6,741 nucleotides of DNA from Thermoplasmata archaeon (GTDB lineage: Archaea; Thermoplasmatota; Thermoplasmata; Lutacidiplasmatales; UBA184): positions 1 through 6,741 of the forward strand of contig JASHVI010000098.1 of NCBI GenBank assembly GCA_030039525.1, read 5' to 3'. The notes below the pieces were generated by a model. It searched no databases. It was not told the DNA's origin and was given only the letters and a program-made list of their open reading frames with translations. The position numbers were made by a program, and so were the translations under genes. Shown piece after piece: positions 1 through 5,087 of this stretch (position 1 is the first letter of the stretch; the number at the start of each line of letters is the position of its first letter).

Positions 1-275
1 TCGAGGTGGGCGCCGACGTCGATCTTGAGGAGGTCTCCGGCCTCGAGCGTCGCCTCGTCGTCCGGGGGCGGGGTGAAGTGCGCGGCCTCGACGTTCCGGG
101 AGAGGTTCGCCGGGAAGGAGGGCTCGGCCCCCTGAGAACGGATGAACCCCTCGATCCGGTCGGCGAGCTCCCGGCGCTTCACCCCGGGGAGCGCCCACCC
201 GACGCCCCGCTCCCTCGCCCGGGCCGCGATCCGGCAGGCGCTCCGCCAGCGGTCGAGGTCGGCGGGGTAGCCCAT
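1..275 (-). CDS. map: Methionine aminopeptidase, type 2 (partial, N-terminal 91 residues)
   Basis: This is the start of a metal-dependent peptidase that removes the initiator methionine from nascent proteins in the cytoplasm. The C-terminal part runs off the left edge of the window. I see the type-2 signature FPANLSRN followed by AAHFTP (His66), and then LLKIDVGAHL with Asp86. From memory, archaeal MetAP has a catalytic His about 20 residues before the first metal-ligand Asp, and the His66 to Asp86 spacing matches. The remaining metal ligands lie outside the window. The ATG overlaps the stop of the upstream tsaC-like gene as TGATG, which settles the start and suggests translational coupling in an ndk-tsaC-map transcript. 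The archaeal/eukaryotic form of the motif argues against a bacterial type-1 enzyme. Confidence 0.9.
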   Translation of the reverse strand, partial: MGYPADLDRWRSACRIAARARERGVGWALPGVKRRELADRIEGFIRSQGAEPSFPANLSRNVEAAHFTPPPDDEATLEAGDLLKIDVGAHL

Positions 276-853
276 CAGGCCCGCCTCCCGGGCTTCGCGC
301 GGCTCAGGACCCTGGGGGCCGGCCCGGTGACGTCGACGAGCGTAGAGGGCCGGCCGGAGGGGGCCGGGCCCCCCGAGAGGTAGACCGCGATCTGCGGACC
401 GAACGCGCGCCGGATCGCCGCGACCGAGCGCGGGTTCGCCGCTCCGTGCCGGTTCGCGCTAGTGGCGGTGATGGGGCCGGCCCGGCGGGCGAGCTCGCGG
501 GCGAGGGGGTGACCGGGAACCCGGATCCCGACACTCCCGTCGGGAGCGAGGAGCGACGGCGCCAAGGGAGCCCCCGGTCGGGCCGCGGCGACGAGGGTGA
601 AGGGTCCGGGGAGGTTCCAACGGGCGAAGGCGCGCGCCTCGTCGGAGAGCCGGACGAGCGGCTCGAGCTCCTCGGTCGAGGAGACCGCGACGGAGATCGG
701 CTGTCCCGGCGGACGGGCCTTGGCCCTGACGAGCCGGTCGACGGAGGCGGAGGAGCCGGCCCGTGCGGCGAGCCCGAACAGCGTGTCGGTCGGGTAGGCG
801 ACGAGCCCGCCGCGACGGAGCGCTTGGACGGCGTCGAGGAGGGGCTCGCCCAT
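275..853 (-). CDS. tsaC: Threonylcarbamoyl-AMP synthase, YrdC/TsaC type
   Basis: Family knowledge: YrdC-domain enzymes make threonylcarbamoyl-AMP from threonine, bicarbonate and ATP, the first step of t6A formation at position 37 of ANN-decoding tRNAs. The 192-residue product is a single YrdC domain. Visible motifs are PTDTLFGL (21-28), KARPPGQPISV (45-55), LPGPFTLV (81-88), VGIRVPGH (108-115), TSANRHGAANP (131-141) and RPSTLVDVTG (168-177). Its length matches the short TsaC form and leaves no room for the extra C-terminal domain of long Sua5 proteins common in archaea. The ATG lies 7 bases after the ndk stop with no strong Shine-Dalgarno sequence, so coupling to ndk is likely. The stop overlaps the map start. 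Function is assigned by motif; the exact TsaC versus Sua5 naming is a matter of subfamily. Confidence 0.93.
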   Translation of the reverse strand: MGEPLLDAVQALRRGGLVAYPTDTLFGLAARAGSSASVDRLVRAKARPPGQPISVAVSSTEELEPLVRLSDEARAFARWNLPGPFTLVAAARPGAPLAPSLLAPDGSVGIRVPGHPLARELARRAGPITATSANRHGAANPRSVAAIRRAFGPQIAVYLSGGPAPSGRPSTLVDVTGPAPRVLSRAKPGRRA

Positions 854-860
854 CCCGGCT

Positions 861-1319
861 TCAGGCGTACGGGTGGTCGGTCCGCTCGTACGCCACGTAC
901 TCGGTCGGCGGGAAGTAGAGGGACAGCTCCCGCTCGGCCGAGGCGGGGGAATCGGCGGCGTGGACCAGGTTGGGCGTCATCGCCGAAGCGAGGTCCCCGC
1001 GGATCGTGCCGGGGGCGGCGCTCGACGGGTTGGTCGCCCCGATGAGGAGGCGGACCACGGCGATCGCCTCCCGGCCCTCGACGGCGAGGGCCAGGACCGG
1101 GCCGCTCGTGATGTGCTGGATCAGACCCGGGTAGAACGGCTTCCCGCGGTGCTCGGCGTAGTGCTTGGCCGCGAGCTCGGGGGAGACCGAGAGGAGCCGC
1201 GCCGCGGCGATCCGAAGGGTCTTGCGTTCCAGGCGGCCGACGATCTCGCCGAGGAGGCCCCGCCGGATCGCGTCCGGCTTGACCAAGACGAGCGTGCGCT
1301 CGAAGGTGCCCTCGGGCAT
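861..1319 (-). CDS. ndk: Nucleoside diphosphate kinase
   Basis: The enzyme transfers the gamma phosphate from ATP to other nucleoside diphosphates through a phospho-histidine intermediate, balancing cytoplasmic NTP pools. The 152-residue length is normal for the family. The N-terminus TLVLVKPDAIRRGLLGEI (9-26) is the classic first strand and helix. HYAEHRGKPFYPGLI (53-67) carries the usual nucleotide-site residues. NPSSAAPGTIRGDLA is followed by NLVHAADSPASAEREL, with the catalytic histidine at residue 120. The usual HGSDS after that histidine is here HAADS, a mild variation. No Shine-Dalgarno sequence precedes the ATG, and an AT-rich element sits about 25-33 bases upstream, so the message may be leaderless. 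It heads a tight group with tsaC and map. In many euryarchaea ndk directly follows rpl24e; here it is separated from it. Confidence 0.96.
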   Translation of the reverse strand: MPEGTFERTLVLVKPDAIRRGLLGEIVGRLERKTLRIAAARLLSVSPELAAKHYAEHRGKPFYPGLIQHITSGPVLALAVEGREAIAVVRLLIGATNPSSAAPGTIRGDLASAMTPNLVHAADSPASAERELSLYFPPTEYVAYERTDHPYA

Positions 1320-1343
1320 CGGCCGAGCGAGTGGAGAGCTCGG

Positions 1344-1352
1344 AAAAGGTTT
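1344..1352 (-). promoter_or_regulatory. Candidate TATA-like element for ndk
   Basis: On the minus strand this reads AAACCTTTT inside otherwise GC-rich sequence, 25-33 bases upstream of the ndk ATG. That is where a TATA box would lie if transcription began at the start codon. There is no Shine-Dalgarno sequence between it and the ATG, which fits a leaderless transcript. The match to an archaeal TATA consensus is weak. Confidence 0.3.
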
Positions 1353-1503
1353 GGCCGGAGCCTCTCGTCGGCCCCCGATGCGGGGCGCTACCGGACCCGA
1401 CGGCTCGCGACGGGCCCCGTTCGTGCCACGCCGAGCGGGAGAGTCCGGCCCCGGGAGGGCGCGCCCCGGCAGCCTAGGTCCCGGGGATTGGCAGAGGACC
1501 CGG

Positions 1504-1511
1504 GATTTTGA
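1504..1511 (+). promoter_or_regulatory. Candidate TATA-like element for the DUF2341-like gene
   Basis: GATTTTGA is an AT-rich octamer in the 258-base divergent region between ndk and the secreted-protein gene, 67-74 bases before the ATG at 1578. The same octamer lies upstream of the beta-propeller gene on the other strand. A second weak AT-rich spot (GAAGTATC, near 1533-1540) would give a shorter leader. Neither is strong, and I could not decide between them. I see nothing else in this stretch: no tRNA and no small gene. Confidence 0.22.
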
Positions 1512-1577
1512 GACCGGTCGATTCTACGGCTTGAAGTATCGGAGGGCCCTCACACCCCGGTCGCGCACCGGGAGAGC

Positions 1578-2771
1578 ATGTCCGTGAAAGGGCGGAGAAA
1601 ATCGACTTTGGGACTGGGGACCGTGATCGGCGTGGGCGTCATCGCCCTCCTGCTCATCCCCGGATCGGGGGTCGTGGCGGGACCGGCCTCCCCGAGAGCC
1701 CCCTCCCTGCTGGCCGACCGGGCCGTGGCGCCCACCGGCGTGGTGCTCCCCCCGGGAGTGACGAGCTACGTCGCGATCAAGCTCTCGAACCGGCAGACGG
1801 TGGCCACCCCCGCCCCCTTCCAGCAGGAGATCACGATCAACAGCTCGCGGTACGCGCCGTACGAGCGGGCGAACCTCAGCAACGTGGAGTTCTTCGGCCG
1901 CGGCGGCGGCGTGATTCCGAGCTGGTTGGAGAGCGGGGCGTCGAACAACTCCACGAACTCGATCTACTGGCTGAACCTCTCGAGCGGCATCCCGGCCCGG
2001 TCGAAGCTGACCGTCTACATGGGCTTCCTGGCCAACGGCACGGCGATGAACGGAATCAACGTCGGGGAGGCCCCCGAGCTGACCCCGGGCGCCTACGGGA
2101 GTCTGGACTCCGGGGCGGCGGTCTTCGAGAGCTACACCGGCTTCGCGTCGACGTCGGTCCCGCGACCCTTCGTCACGGGCATCGCGGCCTCGGGCCAGTC
2201 CGGCAGCGTGAGTGTTTCGCTCGGTCACGGACTCACGGTGGACATCAATTGCAGCGTGCGGTGCGCGTCGGCCGGCATGGGCTTCACGGTCCCCAAGAAC
2301 CAATCGTACATCCTCGATCTGTACCAGGCCCAGGAGAACCCCGGCAGCACCGGCTGGTACTCGAACGAGTGGACCGGGACCAGCTCCATCGGGTCCCATC
2401 TCGGCGGAGAGGGCTATTGGTCGGGGGGTGCGACGGGCAGTCCGGCGCCCGGCCAGCCGGCCGTGATGGGGTACATCTTCGACATCAACGCGACGTATGA
2501 TGCATGGTACAGCTGCACCTACTGGTACAACTCGACCTTCTCGACCTCGACCACTCAGGGTGGAAACGGGCGAGCGTTCCAGACGATCAACGTCTGCGTG
2601 AACGACAAACTGAAGCACCACAAGGGGTTCAGCTACGACTACCCCGAGGGCATCTACATGCAAGCGGGCTCCTACCTCTCGCTCAACGTGACGTTCGACT
2701 GGGCCCGGCTCCGGGCCTACCCGCCCAACGGGGTCATGCCGACGTTCACCGTGGCGAGCCGCGTGCGGTAG
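1578..2771 (+). CDS. Secreted DUF2341-like surface glycoprotein
   Basis: This is a 397-residue exported protein of unknown specific function. Residues 4-8 are basic and about 11-35 are hydrophobic, forming a signal peptide or N-terminal anchor; no C-terminal membrane helix is visible. Residues about 62-200 resemble DUF2341, a concanavalin-like beta domain: ITINSSRY, then NLSNVEFFGRGG, IPSWLES, IYWLNLSSGIPA and LTVYMGFLANGT. The segment DWARLRAYPPN near 374-384 resembles the end of such lectin-like domains. About eleven N-x-S/T sequons are present, as expected for an archaeal N-glycosylated surface protein. Four cysteines (225, 229, 313, 340) could form disulfides. The ATG is preceded by a weak GGGAG sequence only three bases away. 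It is transcribed opposite to all its neighbours and interrupts the rpl24e-ndk neighbourhood. A role in binding sugars or surfaces is a guess. Confidence 0.85.
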   Translation: MSVKGRRKSTLGLGTVIGVGVIALLLIPGSGVVAGPASPRAPSLLADRAVAPTGVVLPPGVTSYVAIKLSNRQTVATPAPFQQEITINSSRYAPYERANLSNVEFFGRGGGVIPSWLESGASNNSTNSIYWLNLSSGIPARSKLTVYMGFLANGTAMNGINVGEAPELTPGAYGSLDSGAAVFESYTGFASTSVPRPFVTGIAASGQSGSVSVSLGHGLTVDINCSVRCASAGMGFTVPKNQSYILDLYQAQENPGSTGWYSNEWTGTSSIGSHLGGEGYWSGGATGSPAPGQPAVMGYIFDINATYDAWYSCTYWYNSTFSTSTTQGGNGRAFQTINVCVNDKLKHHKGFSYDYPEGIYMQAGSYLSLNVTFDWARLRAYPPNGVMPTFTVASRVR

Positions 2772-3024
2772 TCGCGCAACGCACCGGGTGGGCCGCCCGG
2801 CCACAGGATGGTGGGCCGCGCGCCGCCGCGAAGCGCGGGGCACGCTTTCGTCCTGCCGTGGACCGGTATGGTCGTCGGACGGCGGAGCGACGCGTCTACT
2901 CGGCGTGTCCCGATCTGTGGACCGGGACCCGGGAACCCCTCCCCCGAATCGTGCGAAGACGACTCTCGATCGGATCGAGGTGGCTCGCGCACCGACGCGC
3001 GGGGCCCTCCCCCTTCCCGCGGCG
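2772..3024. other. Convergent intergenic region, nothing coding seen
   Basis: This stretch lies between the stop of the secreted glycoprotein (plus strand) and the stop of the Cas4-like gene (minus strand). I see no convincing gene. A short perfect hairpin, CCGCG-AAG-CGCGG at 2826-2838, is present, but there is no T-rich tract after it on either strand, so calling it a terminator is not justified. Confidence 0.5.
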
Positions 3025-3459
3025 CTAGTCGAGGGTCCGCCCACGCGGTGCGCTCGCCCGCACATCACAGAGGGTGCGCCAGCGGCAGCCCGCGCACTTC
3101 GTCGGACTCGCGAGATGGCGGCCGTCGTACGGCCGGGCAATCGCGGCTCGGATGTCCCCCAGCTCGGCGCGGGCGTCGCGGTCCCAGGGGATCCGGAACT
3201 CGGTACCGTCCCCGTAGCGCAGCAGCCCGAAGGGGGGCGGAGCTCCGGTCGTCTCCTCGACCAGTGCGAGGTAGGCCAGCACCTGCGCCCGATGGGAAGG
3301 AAACGGGCCTCCTCGGGGGGCCGACCGGCTCTTCCACTCGATCGGCACGCGGCGTCCGTCGGGGAGCCGGCGGAGCTCGTCCGGGCGGCCCGAGAGTCCC
3401 CACCGCTCCGAGTGCATCGGTCGGTCGAGGGCCAAACCGTCGTCGATCGCCAGGAGCAC
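3025..3459 (-). CDS. Cas4/RecB-like PD-(D/E)XK nuclease, C-terminal half (frame 2 of a split gene)
   Basis: This half holds the catalytic core of a Cas4-like nuclease. GLSGRPDEL supplies the Asp (D27) and VPIEWKS the Glu and Lys (E41, K43) of the PD-(D/E)XK site. AQVLAYLALVEE gives the Q-x3-Y motif, and LLRYGDGTEF is typical of Cas4/RecB. KCAGCRWRTLCD provides three cysteines (122, 125, 131) that in Cas4 proteins join one N-terminal cysteine to hold a 4Fe-4S cluster. The GTG at 3459 is the first usable start in this frame, but it is probably not the real beginning. The frame stays open upstream with strong third-position G/C bias to 3570, adding 37 codons that encode a hydrophobic helix (roughly FLEAALALGALALLAY) and no ATG, GTG or TTG. 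Joined by a +1 shift to the upstream frame, the whole protein would be 271 residues. No cas genes or CRISPR repeats are nearby, so this is a stand-alone homologue. Confidence 0.82.
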   Translation of the reverse strand: MLLAIDDGLALDRPMHSERWGLSGRPDELRRLPDGRRVPIEWKSRSAPRGGPFPSHRAQVLAYLALVEETTGAPPPFGLLRYGDGTEFRIPWDRDARAELGDIRAAIARPYDGRHLASPTKCAGCRWRTLCDVRASAPRGRTLD

Positions 3460-3567
3460 CCCGTACCGTGCGTCCCGCGACGATTGCGCGAGCCGGGCGG
3501 CCGCGTAGGCGAGCAGCGCGAGGGCGCCGAGGGCGAGCGCGGCCTCGAGGAACCGGGGCAGCGTACC

Positions 3568-3574
3568 GTCACGC
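3568..3574 (-). other. Frame-junction GCG TGA C: candidate +1 recoding site or sequence error
   Basis: The first frame of the Cas4-like gene ends GCG TGA, and the next base is C. Skipping the T puts translation into GAC GGT ACG, the frame that encodes the second membrane helix and the nuclease core. UGA followed by C is a weak stop context, used in +1 frameshifting of bacterial release factor 2. From memory, GCG UGA C is also the frameshift site of yeast antizyme. A GGGAG purine run sits immediately upstream. There is no homopolymer here that would make a sequencing slip obvious. A single-base assembly error or a recent frameshift mutation remains the simplest alternative. Confidence 0.4.
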
Positions 3575-3841
3575 TCCCAGGAAGATCGTGAGGAGTAACA
3601 GGAGAACGAGGAGCAGCCCGGCGCCGAGGGCCGCCCAGTACCAGGAGGTGCGGCGCTCTCGGATGCGGAGGGCCTCCCCCGCGCGGAGATGGTAGCTCTC
3701 GCCGGCGGCCCGGCGACGCGCCGCGCTGGGCGGCGACGGGGCCCCCGGCGCGACCTGCGAGTACCAGTGCGCCCTCGGGCAGTACACGTACTCGGCCAGC
3801 TCGGCCGCGGTGACGCTCCGGCGGCCCGATGGCCCGGCCAC
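3569..3841 (-). CDS. Cas4/RecB-like nuclease, N-terminal half with membrane helix (frame 1 of a split gene)
   Basis: This 90-residue frame supplies the parts of a Cas4-like protein that its downstream partner lacks. LAEYVYCPRAHWY contains Cys21, matching the N-terminal iron-sulfur cysteine (Y-C-P-R) of Cas4 and Dna2. RRAAGESYHLRAGEAL carries His51, matching the G-x-x-x-H-type metal-site histidine. After the basic RERR, residues about 66-89 (SWYWAALGAG then a Leu run) form a transmembrane helix, and the frame stops straight after it. By itself this would be a short membrane protein with half an active site, which is unlikely to be functional. The GTG start is the first in frame after an upstream TGA; no clear Shine-Dalgarno sequence precedes it. 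It begins 62 bases after the rpl24e stop on the same strand, so it may be read from the ribosomal operon. Confidence 0.78.
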   Translation of the reverse strand: MAGPSGRRSVTAAELAEYVYCPRAHWYSQVAPGAPSPPSAARRRAAGESYHLRAGEALRIRERRTSWYWAALGAGLLLVLLLLLTIFLGA

Positions 3842-3903
3842 CCTACCGTGGGGTCAGCGCAAGGGATGAAGAGGTCGAGTCGAGTGGAACGAGCCCGGTC
3901 GGC

Positions 3904-4353
3904 TCAATCGGGGGCGGGCGGGGACGGGGCGGCCGAGTCCCCGGAGTCCTTGGCCGCGGCCTTTTTCCGGGGCTTCGCGGCCTTCTTCGCCTTCGGAGCG
4001 CCTTTCGCCGGCTCCGACTCGGGCGCTTCCGGCGCCGCCGGGGGGGTTCCCGTCGCGACCGCCTCCGGCTCGGCGGGTGGCGGGGGGCTCGGTGCCGAGG
4101 GCTTCGTCGCGTCGCGCGCCTTGGACGGTGCCGCGGCCGCGGGGACCTTCGGGCCGGCCTGGTCGGCGGCCTTGCGGATCGCGTGGGCCCGGGTCCACTT
4201 CAGCCGGTGGCCGACGCGGCCCAGGTGGAGCTGCTGCTTCCGGCAGGAGGAGGTGCAGAAGTGGTAGACCGTCCCGTCGCGCTTGACGAACATCGTGCCC
4301 GTGCCGGGCTCGATCTCGCCGGCGCAGAACGAGCAGGCCCTCTTGACGACCAT
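3904..4353 (-). CDS. rpl24e: Ribosomal protein eL24 (L24e) with long disordered C-terminal tail
   Basis: This is a large-subunit ribosomal protein. Residues 1 to about 60 are the complete L24e zinc-ribbon domain: CSFC (Cys7, Cys10), IEPGTGTMFVKRDG, then FCTSSC (Cys33, Cys37) and LKWTRAHA. Archaeal L24e proteins are usually little longer than this domain. Here about 87 further residues follow, made almost only of Ala, Pro, Glu, Ser and Lys. The tail has an acidic, proline-rich middle and then a basic KKAAKPRKKAAAK stretch like a histone tail, before an acidic end. The tail is expected to be disordered; its role is unknown. The ATG lies 7 bases after the rps28e stop, and a GGTGAGGT Shine-Dalgarno sequence overlaps that stop. 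It is the third gene of the rpl7ae-rps28e-rpl24e operon. Confidence 0.95.
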   Translation of the reverse strand: MVVKRACSFCAGEIEPGTGTMFVKRDGTVYHFCTSSCRKQQLHLGRVGHRLKWTRAHAIRKAADQAGPKVPAAAAPSKARDATKPSAPSPPPPAEPEAVATGTPPAAPEAPESEPAKGAPKAKKAAKPRKKAAAKDSGDSAAPSPPAPD

Positions 4354-4360
4354 CTCGACC

Positions 4361-4573
4361 TCACCGGACCGAGAGCTTGCGCGCCTCGCGCGCCGTCTCC
4401 CGGAGGACGAGGACGTCGCCGAGCCGGATCGGGCCCGCGACGTTGCGGGTGATGATCTTGCCGCGGTCGCGGCCCGCGAGGACGCGGACTTTGACCTGCG
4501 TCGCCTCGCCGGCCATGCCCGTGCGGCCGATCAGCTCGACGACCTCCGCCGGCGAGCCCTTCTCCTCCGCCAT
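4361..4573 (-). CDS. rps28e: Ribosomal protein eS28 (S28e)
   Basis: This is a small-subunit protein of archaeal and eukaryotic ribosomes, sitting near the mRNA exit region. The 70-residue length is normal. The family pattern is clear: PAEVVELIGRTGMAGEATQV, then KVRVLAGRDRGK, ITRNVAGPIRLGD and the conserved end LRETAREARKL. The ATG is preceded by GGAGGCG at a good distance, in the 22-base gap after the rpl7ae stop. It is the middle gene of the three-gene ribosomal operon. No anomalies are seen. Confidence 0.97.
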   Translation of the reverse strand: MAEEKGSPAEVVELIGRTGMAGEATQVKVRVLAGRDRGKIITRNVAGPIRLGDVLVLRETAREARKLSVR

Positions 4574-4595
4574 CGTCGCCTCCGAGGGGCTTAGC

Positions 4596-4967
4596 CTACT
4601 TCTTCAGCGTCGGGAAGGCGGTGGCGAGCTCCTCGAGGAGGCCCTTCGCCTCCCCGGCCTCCACGACGGCGACGCTCGCCGCGGACTTCGAGAGGCCGGC
4701 CGACTGGCCGAGCCGCTGCTTCTTCGGGACGTAGACGTAGGGGATCCGCTTCTCCTCGCAGAGCATCGGGATGTGGACGAGGATCTCGACCGGGTCGACG
4801 TCCTCCGCCATGACGACGAGCTTCGCCTCGGCGCGCTCGCTCGACTTTGTCACCTCGTTGGTGCCGACGCGGACCTTCCCGGTCTCGCTGGCCACCTGGA
4901 CGAGCTGCAGGGCCTTTTCGGCGACGTCGCCGGGGGTCTCGAAGCGCACGTAGATCGGACGGGCCAT
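4596..4967 (-). CDS. rpl7ae: Ribosomal protein eL8 / L7Ae, kink-turn binding protein
   Basis: L7Ae binds kink-turn RNA. In archaea it is a ribosomal protein and also a core part of box C/D and H/ACA RNPs and of RNase P. The 123-residue product shows the whole family signature: VRVGTNEVTKSSERAEAKL (RNA-contact region, about 33-51), VVMAEDVDPVEILVHIPMLC, EEKRIPYVYVPKKQRLG and ASVAVVEAG. The ATG has a strong GAGGTGA Shine-Dalgarno sequence at 4971-4977. It is the first gene of the operon, with a TATA box at 5041-5047 and a leader of roughly 50 bases containing a small hairpin. Autoregulation of L7Ae through kink-turns in its own leader has been reported in other archaea; I could not draw a convincing kink-turn here. 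Confidence 0.97.
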   Translation of the reverse strand: MARPIYVRFETPGDVAEKALQLVQVASETGKVRVGTNEVTKSSERAEAKLVVMAEDVDPVEILVHIPMLCEEKRIPYVYVPKKQRLGQSAGLSKSAASVAVVEAGEAKGLLEELATAFPTLKK

Positions 4968-4988
4968 CGTTCACCTCGCGTCAGCGGA

Positions 4989-5005
4989 ACCCCTTCGTAG
5001 GGGGT
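4989..5005 (-). promoter_or_regulatory. Stem-loop in the rpl7ae leader
   Basis: On the minus strand GGACCCC and GGGGTTCC flank a short loop (core ACCCC/GGGGT at 5001-5005 and 4989-4993). The hairpin lies within the predicted leader, a few bases before the Shine-Dalgarno sequence. A CTGA element follows it, and a GTGA precedes it in the leader. It could influence translation of the ribosomal operon; a true kink-turn is not demonstrated. Confidence 0.3.
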
Positions 5006-5040
5006 CCTCGGCTCACGGGCGAGGCGCGTAAGGCCGTCCG

Positions 5041-5047
5041 TATTTAA
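5041..5047 (-). promoter_or_regulatory. Archaeal TATA box of the rpl7ae-rps28e-rpl24e operon
   Basis: The minus strand reads CCCCCTTAAATACGG. TTAAATA is a good archaeal TATA box, and the C-run just upstream suits a BRE. It is one of the few strongly AT-rich spots in this GC-rich area. It lies about 77 bases before the rpl7ae ATG, which predicts a start of transcription near 5018 and a leader of about 50 bases that includes the Shine-Dalgarno sequence. Confidence 0.7.
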
Positions 5048-5056
5048 GGGGGAGCC

Positions 5057-5087
5057 GGACCGGGGCTTTGCCCAGGTGCTCGGGTCC
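5057..5087 (-). terminator. Stem-loop directly after the beta-propeller stop
   Basis: GGACC (5083-5087 on the minus strand) and GGTCC (5057-5061) enclose an inner GGGC-AAA-GCCC hairpin (5063-5073). The structure starts immediately after the stop codon of the propeller gene and before the TATA box of the ribosomal operon. There is no T-tract, so it may be a 3' stabilising structure rather than a terminator. Confidence 0.3.

Noticed and set aside
446..1511. Long plus-strand open frames opposite tsaC and ndk.
   Set aside because: They are shadows of motif-rich minus-strand genes; their products are Arg/Gly-rich and have no recognisable features.
1524..3572. A very long open frame (682 codons) on the minus strand opposite the secreted glycoprotein.
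   Set aside because: It is antisense to a gene with clear signal peptide and domain motifs, and it is out of frame with the nuclease core. Its translation is rich in Arg, Gly, His and Pro, as expected of a shadow frame in GC-rich DNA.
3025..3841. A CRISPR-Cas locus suggested by the Cas4-like gene.
   Set aside because: There are no direct repeats with spacers and no other cas genes in the window; solitary Cas4-like nucleases are common in archaea.
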